Assembly (NCBI RefSeq): GCF_023856365.1
Contig: NC_064548.1
Span: 6,167,142 to 6,231,141 of the forward strand
DNA: 64,000 nt
Direction: 5' to 3'
Source of the DNA: Brienomyrus brachyistius
Taxonomy: Eukaryota > Chordata > Actinopteri > Osteoglossiformes > Mormyridae
A program made the translations under genes and the position numbers. The notes below the pieces were generated by a model. It was not told where the DNA came from and searched no databases. It saw nothing but the letters and a program-made list of their open reading frames with translations. Below are positions 24,127 to 36,689 of the stretch, in pieces; positions within the stretch are counted from its first letter, which is position 1, and each line of letters starts with the position of its first letter.

Positions 24127-25070
24127 GTGTAAGGTTCGTGATTAGGAGTGACCAGGAATTCGAGTCCTGGACCAATGGCTGACCATCCATTTGGCGGGCT
24201 TCGGAAGGGGGTCGGTATCAGTCTTTTTGGGATTTATGACCAGACTGACTTCTCTGGTAATGGTGATTTTCATTAGGCTGGTGTAACTTTTGATATATCC
24301 ACTTTTGTGGTAACCACTGACCAGATTTGGAAACTGGAGTGATTTTCCTTCGGTTTGATACCAAACATGCCGTACCAGCCCAGCGGTTCACACCAAATAC
24401 CATCTGTGATGATTAATTAATGATTACTTATATTATGCTATTATGTTATGTTCTATTACTCACACCAGTATATGGTACAGGTGGTTTAGGTTGTACCTCA
24501 ACAGATATTACCCTTTATACAGACATTATATGACATATTCTCATGTCATAAGCACATCTTACCCTTAGATAGGCATGGTAGAATACAAAGATCAGATAAG
24601 GGTTGCCGAGGAATGTGGCAAAGAAAAAGGGGGGGAGAAGGTTTGTCAAACAAAGAAAAAGAATCTCCAAAAGTTAAGACACATTCGAACATAACCTGTA
24701 CATATCTGTATATTAAGACTAGTAGTCAAGAGTAAATACATATACAGATATACAAAAGCCAAACTTAAAAGAAACTTTCTTTGGGGTGTTGGTCTGTTCT
24801 GTGAGTGGTATGTAAGGCAGGATGTCTGGGGAGGGGGTTGTGTGCCAAGTCGAGGGACCCCTGTCCTTGGGGTCCACTCTGTTCTCTGTAGGTCGTTAAA
24901 ACTTTGAGCAATAAAAGTTGGAGTGCTGGCCTCCCTTGTTATCTGTGTGTGTGGGGTCACAAACCCCCCTTTGGGGCCTAGGTCGATGTGTGCCTTCTCG
25001 TACCAGGGTAGGCCTTGTCTCAGGCCACCTGGAATTTAAGCTTTGTGATATGTGCATGTGTGATCCTACA

Positions 25071-25074
25071 AGGG
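25071..25074. repeat. Target-site duplication (AGGG), right
   Basis: Partner of the AGGG at 13702-13705. Confidence 0.8.
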
Positions 25075-25394
25075 GTTGTAAAGCCTAAAGCCCCACTACC
25101 AAAACAGCAAAGATATAATTTGGTGAGATGAAATGTTAAATCAACCATAAATTAGAGACACAACTCACTCAATCACAAACCTCTTCCACAGCAGCTCACC
25201 AAAGACACACTTTTTATAGCTGCCTAGTTGGTCTTTTCATCCTCCACTGGATAACGAGGGCCAGCTGTGTCTCATTAGTCTAGGCATCAAGGACATTAAT
25301 TAACCTTAAAATAATTGCTGGATATATATATATATAATTTTTTTTATAGCATATTGCATTAATCACAAATATTATATTTCTTTTTTTTCTTTAG

Positions 25395-26244
25395 AGATCC
25401 AAACCAGCCTGTTCCCCAGGACACAAAATTCATCCATACAAAGCCAAACCGATTTGAGGAAGTGGCCTGGTCGAAGTACAACCCGAAGGACCAGCTCTAC
25501 CTACATATTGGCCTGAAGCCCCGAGTCAGGGATCACTACCGAGCGACCAAGGTTGCCTTCTGGTTGGAGCTTGTCCCACATTTGCACAATATAAATGAAC
25601 TATTTCCTTATGTGTCCACAACAACGAAGATCCCCCCACAAGACACGACCCCCTTCCCATACACCAAACGGTTTCCAGGAAAGACGTGGCCGTCTACCAC
25701 TCGTCACCCCGGTGTCCCGCCGGCCAACACCAAGCAAGTGACTGACCAGCGCAAATCAGGGGAGCTGGACGAGAATCCCATCCTAATTGAGAACAAACGT
25801 GACTACTCTACGGAGCTCAGCGTGACGATCGCAGTGGGGGCCTCACTCCTCTTCCTCAACATCTTGGCCTTTGCCGCCCTTTACTACAAGAAAGACAAGC
25901 GGCGGCATGAGTCGAACCGGCGGCCCAGCCCGCAAAGGAATGCAGCCAACGACATTGCTCACATCCAGAATGAAGAGATCTTGTCTCTCCAGATGAAGCA
26001 GCTGGAGCACGACCACGACTGCGAGTCTCTGCAGGCACAGGACACACTCAGGCTAACCTGCCCCTCTGATTACACCCTGACACTGAGGCGATCCCCAGAC
26101 GACATCCAGCTCATTACGTCCAGCACCATCAACATGATACCCAATTCCTTGGCTGGAATGCAGTCTCTGCACACTTTCAACACTTTTACTGGGCCTCAAA
26201 ACAGTACTAACCTACCCCACGGGCATTCCACAACAAGAGTATAG
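25395..26244 (+). CDS. nlgn4x: Neuroligin-4-like, last coding exon (stalk, TM, tail)
   Basis: Final coding exon; the acceptor is TTCTTTAG and the first base completes the Gly codon of AKTG. It encodes [20 protein letters not shown], the end of the ectodomain ([19 protein letters not shown]), a Thr/Pro-rich stalk likely to be O-glycosylated, a membrane span [19 protein letters not shown], the basic stop-transfer [17 protein letters not shown], and a cytoplasmic tail. The tail contains the neuroligin gephyrin-binding region (family knowledge; around [15 protein letters not shown]) and ends in HSTTRV, a class I PDZ ligand for PSD-95-type scaffolds. The ending [14 protein letters not shown] points to NLGN4. 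The stop is TAG at 26242-26244. The frame is intact. Confidence 0.97.
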
Positions 26245-27745
26245 CTCTATCCAAGCAACTATACTCTACAAGGCCCGCAATGACAAATATTGCTTTCCAA
26301 ATCAGAATGATCACAGATAGTCAAATATTATTTTACTACCAAGCCTTCTTAAAGAAATATATCAGAGTTTGACTTGACTTGCCTGTGAAACGTGACAAGT
26401 GAATGTCACCTTAATTCAGACTTTTGCCTCTGGAAGGATCAATCTATCAACAAGCATTCATTTGATAACATCTCTGTAGAAGACATACATATTTCTGTGT
26501 GTAGCAAGTGATAATGAGTTTAACACAAAGCTTTGTATGTGCCATAGACTGAATGACAAGAACAACCAAGAATGATTGTCTTGTATATGATGAGTTTTGA
26601 ACATAACAGTAAAAAGAATTTGAATTTTTAAATGGACTATGCATTTAAATTGGTTGACATAATCAAAGTGAAAATTTCCCAGCCTGAACTGTATTTATGA
26701 GACTTTGTAAAAATAAAAAAAATGTACATAGTCGTGCGTAAACACAAATACAAAGCAGAAGAAAGAAAAACAATACAAATAAAATAATTTTACTGTGGTT
26801 TTGAGTTAATATATGGCTTTTAAACAGCTTGTGCATTAAGTTGAGATGTGTGTAAATATATTTGTCTGACTTTTTCATTTTCAAGAAAAATTAAAAAGAT
26901 ATATATGATGCCATTAATTTCCTTGGGAGCATATATCCTACAGGCCATGGCTGAATTTTTCCATTACCATATTTTCCGTTATTTTATATTGCATGTTTTA
27001 GCGTTTAGCTTTATAACAATTAAATGGCGTGGAAACGCAGCTGCTGTCTTTGGCTGACAGCATGGCTGTGTATGTGCGCGGTGACTGCACACAAACATAC
27101 AAATGCATTCACCCACGGGCTTACACATGCACACAAATGCCCACATGCACACACTATGCTTTCTGTTCTTTCACCTTAAGCGCCACTATAGTTTTTAAAG
27201 GCCTGCTTTTTTTTTTTTTTTGCAATCTAAACACTGCCTCCGCTTAAAAATTACCAGCATTGTATGATTTAGGAAAAGGCAGTGGGTTTTCGTATTAACG
27301 TAAGCAATGTTTGTAAAGAAATGTAGGTTAGATATTTCAAATTGTCATATGCTAGCAATACGTAGTATTGTGCCAGGCTTGTATTACATCGGGTTTAAAA
27401 GAAAATGAATGAGTTTTAATTATAATAACAGTAATAGCTGACAAACTAACCCAGATTCTTTTTTATTTATCCAGAAAATTGAACAAAATCCACAAATAAG
27501 CAGAAATATTATAATTATGACAAATATTACAATACTGTATTCTTTGTAGACTGAAACCTATGTATACAAAAAGAAAACTTCAGTAATTCTTCAGTTTTTA
27601 AGGCACACAGTCTTTTCAAGTAGGATATTATATACATTTTTTCTCATATTTATTTATGTTTTGCCTTAAGTGATAGATATTTCTGGCTGAACACCTGTAT
27701 AATTTTTTTCTGCATTTTTAATAAAATACAACAATATTTTCGAAC
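26245..27745 (+). other. Probable 3' UTR of nlgn4x
   Basis: AT-rich non-coding DNA after the stop codon. AATAAA occurs at 26712-26717 and at 27720-27725; the second is followed by GT-rich DNA (cttggtgtttatg near 27746), a good poly(A) site pattern. Contains a 15-base T run near 27208 and a short CACA-rich patch at 27087-27153. The true end needs transcript data. Confidence 0.55.
27720..27725 (+). terminator. Candidate nlgn4x poly(A) signal
   Basis: AATAAA about 1.48 kb after the stop codon with a GT-rich downstream element. The earlier AATAAA at 26712 is an alternative. Confidence 0.45.
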
Positions 27746-29420
27746 TTGGTGTTTATGTACATATTTATATAATTTCATAATATGACATTGGGTTTGTGTC
27801 TGTGTTTGGTTAATGGGATTTATTTAAGTTCTTTATACCTCACATCACTATAGCAAACAATATTTAGACATCTGTATTTAAAGGAGTGAAATTATGTGTC
27901 ATAATACCACATAATATGATTTGTGTTTCTGATTTCTTGCCCCATTTTAAACTAGCATTTTATTTATTTAACAATGTCATGGACCAAGCTTACATTTTGT
28001 GTTGACACCATGTGGGTTGCCTGAATTTATTGAAATATCAAGAATATTTGTTTTGTTCAGTTTGGTTTTTGCTGTGTTTAGTTTTTTGACTTTGCTTTTA
28101 ACACCATTGAGGTTTGCAGATATACCACGATGGTGGTCTTCACTCAGATTGGTAAATATATCTAACATTTACAATGTTATGTAAAGTAAATGTCATTATA
28201 AGAAAGGGGCCACACTGAAAACTGCAGAGAATTTAGCAGTGTATGATGTTCAAAACAATTTATCTATAAAACACCAGTATGTTGGGACTACACCGATAAA
28301 AAATGCCTTACACAAAGATATATAAGAACTGCCTGCATTTTCATCAGTGCTGCATGTAGATCGGCCAGGGTAACCCTGTAGCTAATAAAGCCTTTATGAA
28401 CATAGGAAGGCCATCACTTTTTATATATATAGACACACACACAGTATATACGAGTATATGGGGGGAAAGTTGATATACAAAACATGCAAATGAATCATAA
28501 AAAATAAACTAGCCTTCGCAGAGCTATTGTGAAACTATGAAAATGGAAAATGTTGGTCTCACGTTGTGCACAGCTATAGGGATCCCTCTGTGTCGCACAA
28601 AGAATTTAATGTTATGATGACCTTTTGGAGGGAAGGCAGTTGAAGAGTTGTAAATGAAAGACGTTATGTGGCGATTGTCGATATTGTTCAGGATAATGAT
28701 TATTTTGAGCTTTGGGTGCGCTTATCAAGACCTACATGTTTCAGCAAGTACAATGATTATGTATAATGTTTGTCGGACAATATCAATGACATTGAAAACC
28801 ATTATTACCCTTTCTAAAGGAATATTGGACACAAAATAATTCTTATACATGGTAGATTTTACAATTTCCCGTAAATATGCCAAAAAATATACTCAAATGT
28901 TAATTTATGACTTTTTTCCCATAAATGAAAATGTCAAAAAAATAGCTAATGTTAAATTTTAAAAAATTCAACTACTGTACAAGCGGGATTAAGTCACGCA
29001 TTATTGATTGGTTCAGAGCAGCCAGGTTCCTCCAATTAGATCTATGTATGGTAGCTGGGTGCTGTGTGAGAACTTTTTCTATGGTCTGGAGATAAAGGGC
29101 TAATTTGCTTATACTTTGGTGTAAAACGTTTATATGAAACATGCTGGTAAGCTATATAAATATGTGTTCATATTTTTAAAAGCAGAATCCTGGAAATTAT
29201 TAGGTAGAACAAACACCACTGTTCTGGATATTGGGTGGGGTGAGTTTCACCCATCCCCCCTCCATGTGAAACACCCCCAGGAGTTCTGGCGATGGAGGAA
29301 GCTATCGGTCCTAAACTTGCCCTAGTAACTTCTCCAGCGCAGTGAGTTTCTTCAAGATTAAAAGGAAGTTAAGTGATAACTGGAGATTCACATCTCTTTT
29401 TCCCCAGTCGCATGTCTATC
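27746..29420. other. Intergenic or distal UTR, nothing recognised
   Basis: AT-rich DNA with no supportable coding region. A small patch at 29221-29330 is GC-richer but has no domain. Confidence 0.5.

Positions 29421-29423
<3 letters not shown>

Positions 29424-29474
<51 letters not shown>
29424..29474. repeat. (CA)n microsatellite
   Basis: About 25 uninterrupted CA units at the edge of repeat 'A' copy 3. Confidence 0.95.
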
Positions 29475-29479
<5 letters not shown>

Positions 29480-29720
29480 AATTATATCTTTGTGGGGACT
29501 CTCCATACATTTCTATGGGGAAAACTCTAATCCCAACATGACGAATTTCAGTTCTACCCCAGCCGTAACCAAACAAAGTACAAGATTTTTGGCATTTTTA
29601 AATTTTTGATTACATTCACAGGTCTTTGTGGGGACCTGAAAACTGGTTCCCACAATGTCATAATAACAGACTTTTATTACATTGTGGGGAACACTTAGTT
29701 TCCAGTGTGTAAAATAAACA
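29475..29720 (+). repeat. Dispersed repeat 'A', copy 3
   Basis: Best-preserved copy: GTTTGTAATTATATCTTTGT, then GGGGACTC, 'tttctatggggaaaactcta', 'gattacattcacaggtcttt', and two GGGGAC/GTTCCC segments around 'cacaatgtcataataaca'. It ends in a further CA tract at 29729-29744. Confidence 0.55.
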
Positions 29721-29744
29721 TAATCCATACACACACACACACAC

Positions 29745-32700
29745 TACTGTTTTGTAACTTTTATTGTAGATATTATCGTTTTATTGAATACCACTCATTT
29801 CTGAAAATTAATGATAAACTGTCCCTCAGTGGAACCTTATACTTCACAGGGATTAATTTTCTACTACTTTCATTAAAACAGAACAGTTGCCTTTGTAATT
29901 TGCTGTTTAAATGTTTACATTCACACACAATCACACACTAAGGAAAATCATTTGCAGAGATACAGATTCAGCTACTGTAACTGCCTGACTTTAAGCGTTG
30001 GGAGGAAAGGCTCTCTGCACACGCAGAATATGCATGGAACTCCACAGTTTCCATGTTCACTTGGGCCAGCTGTGCAATTGTGTAAGATGAAATAACAGAA
30101 TAATGTAAATCAGTATCAAAAAGTGAGATTTATTGCCATAGTGTGAGACGAGCAATATATTTGCTGCGAATCTTGGTCTAATGTGGGAGATAACCACTCC
30201 CACTCAGGTTATATGCCCATTCATTTTGCTGGTTCCCATTTAACTGGACCTCAGAGTCGTTTCATTGAAGGAATAAATCTGATTTCATTTTTTTTTCATT
30301 TCATATTTTGCATAATTTACATAAATCTACCAGTCTGTTATTTTTCAAAAGTGACTTGCTGTGTGTTGCAGTTTATTCTACATATAAATATTGCCCTGAT
30401 GTGTTGTGCTTTACTAAATAATAGAGAAGGATTAAATAAACTTCTATTAGACGTAGCTGTTTTCGCAAATAAACCTTCAGTTCCCCGAGCCTTGGGGATT
30501 TTCTGATGTGCAGCTGTTACATAAATGAAAAAAAAAATCTCCGCCAGAGCATATGAGGGTTATTGAGACAAACATGTTTTGTTCTACACTGAAACAAAAA
30601 AAAAATATAAACCAATATCACAGCACCCCCTAGAGGCATTACTGGTCATTTTAATAATTCCCAGGATCATTTGCACATATGTGTAGTGATATGCAAGTAT
30701 GATTAGCAATAATGACATCAATCACATTGAGAAACATTCCATAAAGCAGTGGACTAAGAAAAAATTCCTAACCATATTTTTTGTATTAAACTGCAAAGTG
30801 CAGGTAGGAATTTGCAATTCTCTGCTAGACTCAAACTTTAGTCTCAAGACTAAAACCTACTAGCTATAGCATTCAGATGGGAAAGATGCATTTAGACACA
30901 ACATTTGAATGCTTAGAAATGCTGGTAATGGAATTTAGTTCTCCAGTAAGTGTTGCCATTGTTGCATTTTTATTTCATAATGGGAATCAGAATCAGCTTT
31001 ATTTTGCCAAGTACATGTACAATTATGCAGAAGTACTACCATTCAAAATATTTACAATCTTTATGGTTCTACTTAGTGCTTTGTAGTCATATTGGTTGAC
31101 ATTGAGCGTTATTTATTGTAAGATGTTTGTGGCAACAACCAGCCTTTAAAAGGGATATTGCATTAATCACTAGCTATCGGTTGTTCCATAAAATCTGTTT
31201 GTGATCAACTGCTCCTTTGAGGGGAAGATACCTTCAGTAGAGCCCAAAAAAGGTTACATCATTTCACAAGTAAGGGAAAACAGGGTGATAAGCATACTTG
31301 TTTTGCCATGACATACCATGTCAAAGTAGAAATCATAAAACATCTTCATCACTAATGAATCATGATAACAAATTTATTTCGAGCAGTTACCTTACTTATT
31401 ACTATGTGTGTTAATTTTACTGACCTTTATGAACTACTGAAGTAACAAATAATGATTAACACAAAAAGTGAAATACTGATCTCATGTTTGTTAATCCATT
31501 AATAAATCATAAAATATCTTTTACCTCAAGTAACTGCTATATATGTTCATGATCTGTACTTCAGTAGTAAATGGGTTACTACTAAGTTACTAAGGAACCA
31601 TTTTGCAAAGTGTTACCCATCTTCTTTAAGGAATATCCTACACGGCAAGTTTCAATTGGCAGTGGATGGAGGGACAGTCAGGAGTTCATATTCTGTCCCC
31701 GGAGCTGTTTGTCATGCCATGACAGCTGCAGTTTGATACGGTTTTGGCGCCCACCTGGGACCCCCTGGAGAACCTTTCACCTGTAACCAAATGGTCACTC
31801 TGCTGGATGAGCTCCCATGGCAGAGTTGGGTTTCAGAACTGCTCTGCTTCATAATCACGTGCTGCTTTTATTCTAAGCCAAATATTCCATGCCTTGCCCG
31901 AGGACAGATCATTTAAACTAATTTTTGCAGTAATCCTTAAGAGAATGCAGGCCAATGAGGCCTTAAATGCTGAAACGTAAAATTTAAAGCACATTCTGAG
32001 AATTTTTTTACCGTTTAATTTGCATGGCACATGAATAATGAGTTGCACAACTTACCTTTATTCATGTGTAAAAATGTTTATTTACTGAACCAATGTAGGT
32101 TTTACAGTAGGTATACAAGGCAGCAAGTAGAGGTGACAATAGTGGCTTTGCCTGTTTGAACCTTTAGAATAGATAAGAAATCCAGTTCTCTAGCTACTAC
32201 GCCCTCCGAGAAGCTTTTAAGCCATTACAAATTGCATCACAAAAGCCTTTTTTCTACGGCTGCATTCTGGACTGTTTCTAAATCTGCCTAAATCAATCTG
32301 CAAATTTTTGAAGATACAGTGAGTGGCTGCGAATAATACATAACTGAGATATTCACAACAGTTGTCATAAGAATGTAAAAATCTGAAAAATGCGACCTGA
32401 CACTTAGAAATCTTTTCTTTCCCTGTAGTAGATCACAGCTTCAGCGAGAGAAAATTATTCAAATTTCTGTTCTATATGAATGTGTTCCATATATGTTTGC
32501 ATTGAACAATTTCTGTAAGTTCACAAAAACTCCACAAACATAATTTAGTTGCTCATATTACACTTTGTAGATTGATGCATTGTTCAGTAATGTTAAAATG
32601 AACCGTGATCTATCTTCACTTTGTGGGGATTTTCTATATGCGAGTTATATTTACTTTGCTGGCCATTAATCTTTCCATGTAAAAGATTTTTAAAATGTCA

Positions 32701-33370
32701 GGAGAGGAATGTAAACCAACTCATTTGCAGTCACTGAGTCTGATGTATTCACATTTTCCCTTTGACTTTCTCACTATGAATGATGCAATGATGTTTTTGT
32801 GTTTACTTGGGATTATGCAAAAATATAACATTTGCTTCAGAGTCAGAAATGATTGCACTGAATAAAACAGAAGACAGACTTGCAGTGATGCAGGCACAGT
32901 AGAAATGCATCTTGAGCGGGGAAATAACAGTAGTTTCATTTATTCTCAGAGCAAATAGATGTCACTCTGTCTGACCTGAATTGCTGATTATTTTGGTAAA
33001 AATAGAAAAGGCCTTAACAGTGCATTGTTTTCACGCTATTCCAGGGTGTGAAGAAGTTGACCACCATTAGTTTAACTGAACAGTTTATTTTTGTTATTTT
33101 AAAAATTCCCCATGAACATGACTATTATAAATGGTTAGAAGATGGATTGTTGGATTTATCATTCTTAGAAATTATTCATTTATTTGGAGCCAGTACACAA
33201 AAGTTGTATAAAACATATTCGGGGTAACACATCTCACATACACATGCATTAATGAAACATTTCAACCAAACATGTACAGGTGATAACTATTTATTACAAA
33301 AGATTTTAATACATTTCATGTGTCAATAAGAATGATTAAATGATACAATAAAATAAAAGAGGAGTAGTTA
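29745..33370. other. Intergenic; fragments of old repeats
   Basis: No gene seen. 30983-31030 (aatcagaatcagctttattt) matches the reversed 3' tail of a LINE type common in fish. About 31395-31620 ends in 'aaccattttgcaaagtgtta', resembling a MITE-type terminus, with 'actaagttactaagg' before it. The rest is AT-rich and unassigned. Confidence 0.4.
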
Positions 33371-33375
33371 AAATG

Positions 33376-34195
33376 TGTGTGTGTGCGTGTGTGTGTGCAT
33401 TATATTTATATTATATTGTGTGGATTAAATGTTCCCCACCGTATAATAAAAACGTTGTGGGGACCATTTTTTTCAGGAAACTCAGATGATTCGTTCCACA
33501 ACCCAAAAATATTCATATAAAAATTATTAATACAAAATATAAAGTAAAAATACATAAAACAGATTAACCTACAGTTTACCTTTGAAAAGAATCATGGATG
33601 GTGTGAGGGAGACGAGAGAGAGGGTTATTTTGTAGGACGACTTTCACTATAACAGAATCACTGCTGTCTGTTGGCTCACTGGAATCTTTTTCTTTTTGTG
33701 CGACTTTAACAAGGAACATATCCAATGACAGCTGCGTTTTCTCTCCTTTTCGATTTCGCGGAAATGTGACATTGCATTGTCGTTAAACAGATTCATCGCT
33801 CGCACTGCTACGCCCTTATTCGGATTGCACTTTTCTACTAAATTTTCACTATACGAGTGAGGGACGTCGACTGAGACCGAGCATGGAAGACGATTACGCA
33901 CAATCCCGTAGCGAGAGAGAGAGAGAGAGAGAAGAACCATCGGCTCAGTTGTGATCACGTGACGCTTGGTAGACAAAGCATATACATAATACTTGTATTG
34001 CAAGACCTTGCTCGTTTATCAAGTTAAAATTTATCACAAATTTGTGCTCGTCTTGCAAAAAACTCGCAGACCAAGTTACTTGCAATCCAAGGTTTTACTG
34101 TATTTTGTTTGTTACTTATAGTTGGGGCTGGGAAGGGGTTAAATAGAAATGAACGAAGAGTCCCCACAAAAATTACAAACCTGTGTGTGTGTGTG
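33376..34195 (-). repeat. Dispersed repeat 'A', copy 4, interrupted
   Basis: Left part (33376-33475: GT tract, 'gttccccaccgtataataaa', 'gttgtggggaccat') and right part (34115-34195: 'ggggctgggaaggggtta', 'gagtccccacaaaaatta', GT tract) are the two ends of repeat 'A' in reverse. A Tigger-like element sits between them. Confidence 0.5.
33476..34100 (-). mobile_element. Tigger/pogo-like non-autonomous element inside repeat 'A'
   Basis: Read on the minus strand it begins CAGTAAAACCTTGGATTGCA at 34100, next to a TA, and continues through 'acgagcaaggtcttgcaata', typical of Tigger-type ends. The other end stops near 'gtggaacgaatcatctgag' without the expected second terminal repeat, so it seems truncated. 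A (GA)n tract lies at 33912-33932. A 118-codon frame inside (34003-33647) may be a transposase-derived scrap but has no motif I can name. Confidence 0.5.
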
Positions 34196-34964
34196 ATTTC
34201 TAATTTCGTTATCCTGTTCTGTGTTTTATGTACACCTTTTTATGTATTCTAGTTTTATGTTTCATGTATAGCTTATTTAAAATGATTTTTTTTAAGGTGC
34301 ACTGATGTAAAATGTTATTTGAAGGAGGCGATAGGGAGCTTGGGCAAGGAAATGAAAATGTTGACAGTGTGATGAGAAATGTTTCAATACTTACAATCTA
34401 ACTGCTTGTTAATTAACCAACAGAGACCAATCTCTCCCTCCCTGTCTCAGTGTTTTGCTTTCAAAAGAATCGTTACTGTGTTGCGTTGATTGGTACTTCG
34501 ACAAGGTGGAGGTCAAGAGTGAGATGAGAACAAAGGTCGAGGAATCAGAATGATGCATGAAATCCATAGTTCAGTCTCCAGTGTTGTCTTAATGAAGGAA
34601 TATGACATCATGGAAATGAACAAATATGACATAATGACAATGAATACTGATTGAGAAGACAGAAAATCATCTTGCATTATTATAGACTGAATGTTACTCA
34701 AACAACTTTTTATTAATAATTTTTATTCTGAATGGGCTCCTTGCATACACTTCAATCGATTTGTGCAGAAGAACGCACAGTATCTTGAAATTCATTCCAA
34801 TGTAGCATAAATATACACCCTCCTGCTTTTAAATCTTTATATGCAGATGAACCTCCTCTTTTCTTCATTTAAGGGTACCTAGGGGTGGAGCAGCCATTGG
34901 GAGCACCAGGAGATTACCTGGTGGACCGGTAACGTTCGGGGGCTGGTCGGGCTGCCATGTACAT

Positions 34965-35185
34965 TAGGGCTGGGAAATATTTCAGTTTATACTACAGCTT
35001 TGGTCGATATTATTTTCTTTTCAGTCCAGAAATGTCACATGAGTGTTGGTTATTTTCATGCAATCACACAGTTCTGGCAGTCTAATAACAGTTATATTAT
35101 TTTATATTACAATAACAGTTATGTTTTATTAAACCTGTTAATGTGAATACCTGTGTGACTTTCTAACTCATAATTAAGCAGTCAT
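34965..35185 (+). repeat. hAT-like element end
   Basis: Starts TAGGGCTGGGAAATAT. The motif TAGGGCTGG recurs at 61016 and, inverted, at 46264-46272, as expected of shared terminal repeats of a hAT-type family. The right end of this copy is not resolved; an LTR-like block and a MITE interrupt it. Confidence 0.35.
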
Positions 35186-35456
35186 CGTCACGCCTTGCTC
35201 GTCCAACCCTCCTGTGTGCCATGCCCCCCTCGTTAACCTCATGGGGAATCCCTGCGTTTACCAGCTGTTCCTGGTTTCCGTCATTAGTCCTGTGTATTTC
35301 AGTCCGCGTTCCAGTATGTTTCTCCAGTCCTGTCACTGAAGTCATTGCCGTTTTGTGCCTCGCCTTGGTTTTTTTTCCTTAATAAACCCCTCGTTCCTGA
35401 TTCTCCGTCTCCCTGCTTCTGATTCGCCAATCCATGCTCACATTCAGTCACGACAC
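35186..35456 (+). repeat. LTR-like block with AATAAA
   Basis: A GC-rich 270-bp island that begins CGTCACGCC and ends CAGTCACGACA, with AATAAA at 35381-35386 near its 3' side. Size, borders and signal fit a solo LTR of a gypsy-like element. The left TG terminus is not intact and I cannot assign a target duplication. Confidence 0.4.
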
Positions 35457-35612
35457 TCATTCTTATCAACATGATTTTCCTTGGTTTGACAGTTTCTCTG
35501 GTAACTTTATGGACTGGCTGCTTCCAGGGAATAGCCTGACTAGACGTTCTGTCCTTATAGGGACCGTAGTTTTAACAACACATTGAAATAATTTTAAATG
35601 CTAATTGAAATA

Positions 35613-36136
35613 CAGTACTATGCGAAAGTCTTTGGCAGCGAGAGAAAATTATGTTTAAATGATCTTCATGTTGGTGTAAAATGCTATTGCTGTATGCCTG
35701 TCAAAGTGTGCTAGCTTAGCCATTTCAAAACTTCTGCTAAACTCACCCCAGTATTTGCACCAACCATCAATACAACCATTTATTACTTGACTCGACCACT
35801 AGCACACCTCCTATAGCTAATCAATATCTCATTAACGTTTTAAACTAGCTAATTAATTAAGTGAACTGGTAAAATTTAATAAACACATGTAATGGCTGAG
35901 GTGCCACTGAAGAGAGGTTTGGGAACTGAAGTGGTGTTCATCTGACCATCCGACTACATGTAAGCAGCTTTTTGGAGAAGAGAAGAAAATCTTACTAGTT
36001 TTTATTGTGTTATTCTTAATTTGCATTTGTTCAAATGATAAATTGTGCTTTTTGTTATGAGGAAAAGTGCACTTACTACTTAGATAAACTGCATTAACCA
36101 TTTCTTTTGACTGCCTAACACTTTCACACAGTACTG
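35613..36136. mobile_element. MITE with 26-bp terminal inverted repeats, TA target
   Basis: 524 bp. The left end reads CAGTACTATGCGAAAGTCTT; the right end, complemented, reads CAGTACTGTGTGAAAGTGTT, and both continue into GGCAG. TA flanks both sides (35611-35612 and 36137-36138). There is no transposase frame. This is the pattern of a Tc1/mariner-derived MITE. Confidence 0.75.
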
Positions 36137-36689
36137 TAATTTTGAAGAATTAACTGTGGCTAGTTTATTCTGTTATTTCTTTGTGTTCATTAGCTGTGGT
36201 ATAACTGAGTTAAACCACTTTATTTTTACAAAAATAATCAACTCCAACTTGGTTAGCATTACAGTTGTCATTGATTATTTTCATATAACTGCACACCTTG
36301 TTGAGGTTTATTCCTTACATAAAATATTGGGATAAACGATCATATCGAGGTATCCAACCCCCCACCCCCCCCAGCCCCCGCCCACAAACACACACACACA
36401 CACACAAAAGGAAAGCTTTAAACTGCACTGAAAGCCGCATCATAAACCTTATTTTATGTTCCAGTCAGTCAATATCAGATATCAGCATCGGGTTATCGTC
36501 AATGATATCATCAATTATCAATAATCTTTCCATGTAAAATCGTCAGTTCGTAAAAGCCTAGTGCACAACCTTGCAAATTATCATAAATAAATGTACATCC
36601 ATGTAGTAAATCAATGAAAAGGCAGCCCTGCAGGTATCCATAGGGGAAAATGTGATAGCTCTTCCTAAAATGTTACAAACCTGATTTGC

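Larger units (their letters stand above)
13706..25070 (-). mobile_element. Non-autonomous LTR retroelement (gag plus truncated pol)
   Basis: An 11,365-bp retroelement in the minus orientation. Order along its own strand: 5' LTR 25070-23206, primer-binding site 23201-23186, leader to 20642, gag 20641-18644, same-frame pol 18643-16472, 3' remnant, polypurine tract 15583-15571, 3' LTR 15570-13706. Both LTRs are 1865 bp and I found no difference on line-by-line reading. They begin TGTAGGA and end TCCTACA, a perfect 7-base inverted terminus. AGGG target duplications flank the element. Pol has protease, RNase H-like and integrase zinc-finger segments but no reverse transcriptase and no DDE core, and no full env is present. 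A recent insertion lacking these enzymes must have been copied by another element. Class (Metaviridae/gypsy versus endogenous-retrovirus-like) is unresolved; same-frame gag-stop-pol is reminiscent of gamma/epsilonretroviruses. Confidence 0.92.
23206..25070 (-). repeat. 5' LTR of the retroelement
   Basis: 1865 bp and apparently identical to the 3' LTR. On the minus strand the putative promoter TATAAAA lies at 24126-24120 and AATAAA at 23630-23625. This gives a U3 of about 0.97 kb, an R of roughly 0.45-0.5 kb and a U5 of about 0.4 kb. Confidence 0.95.
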
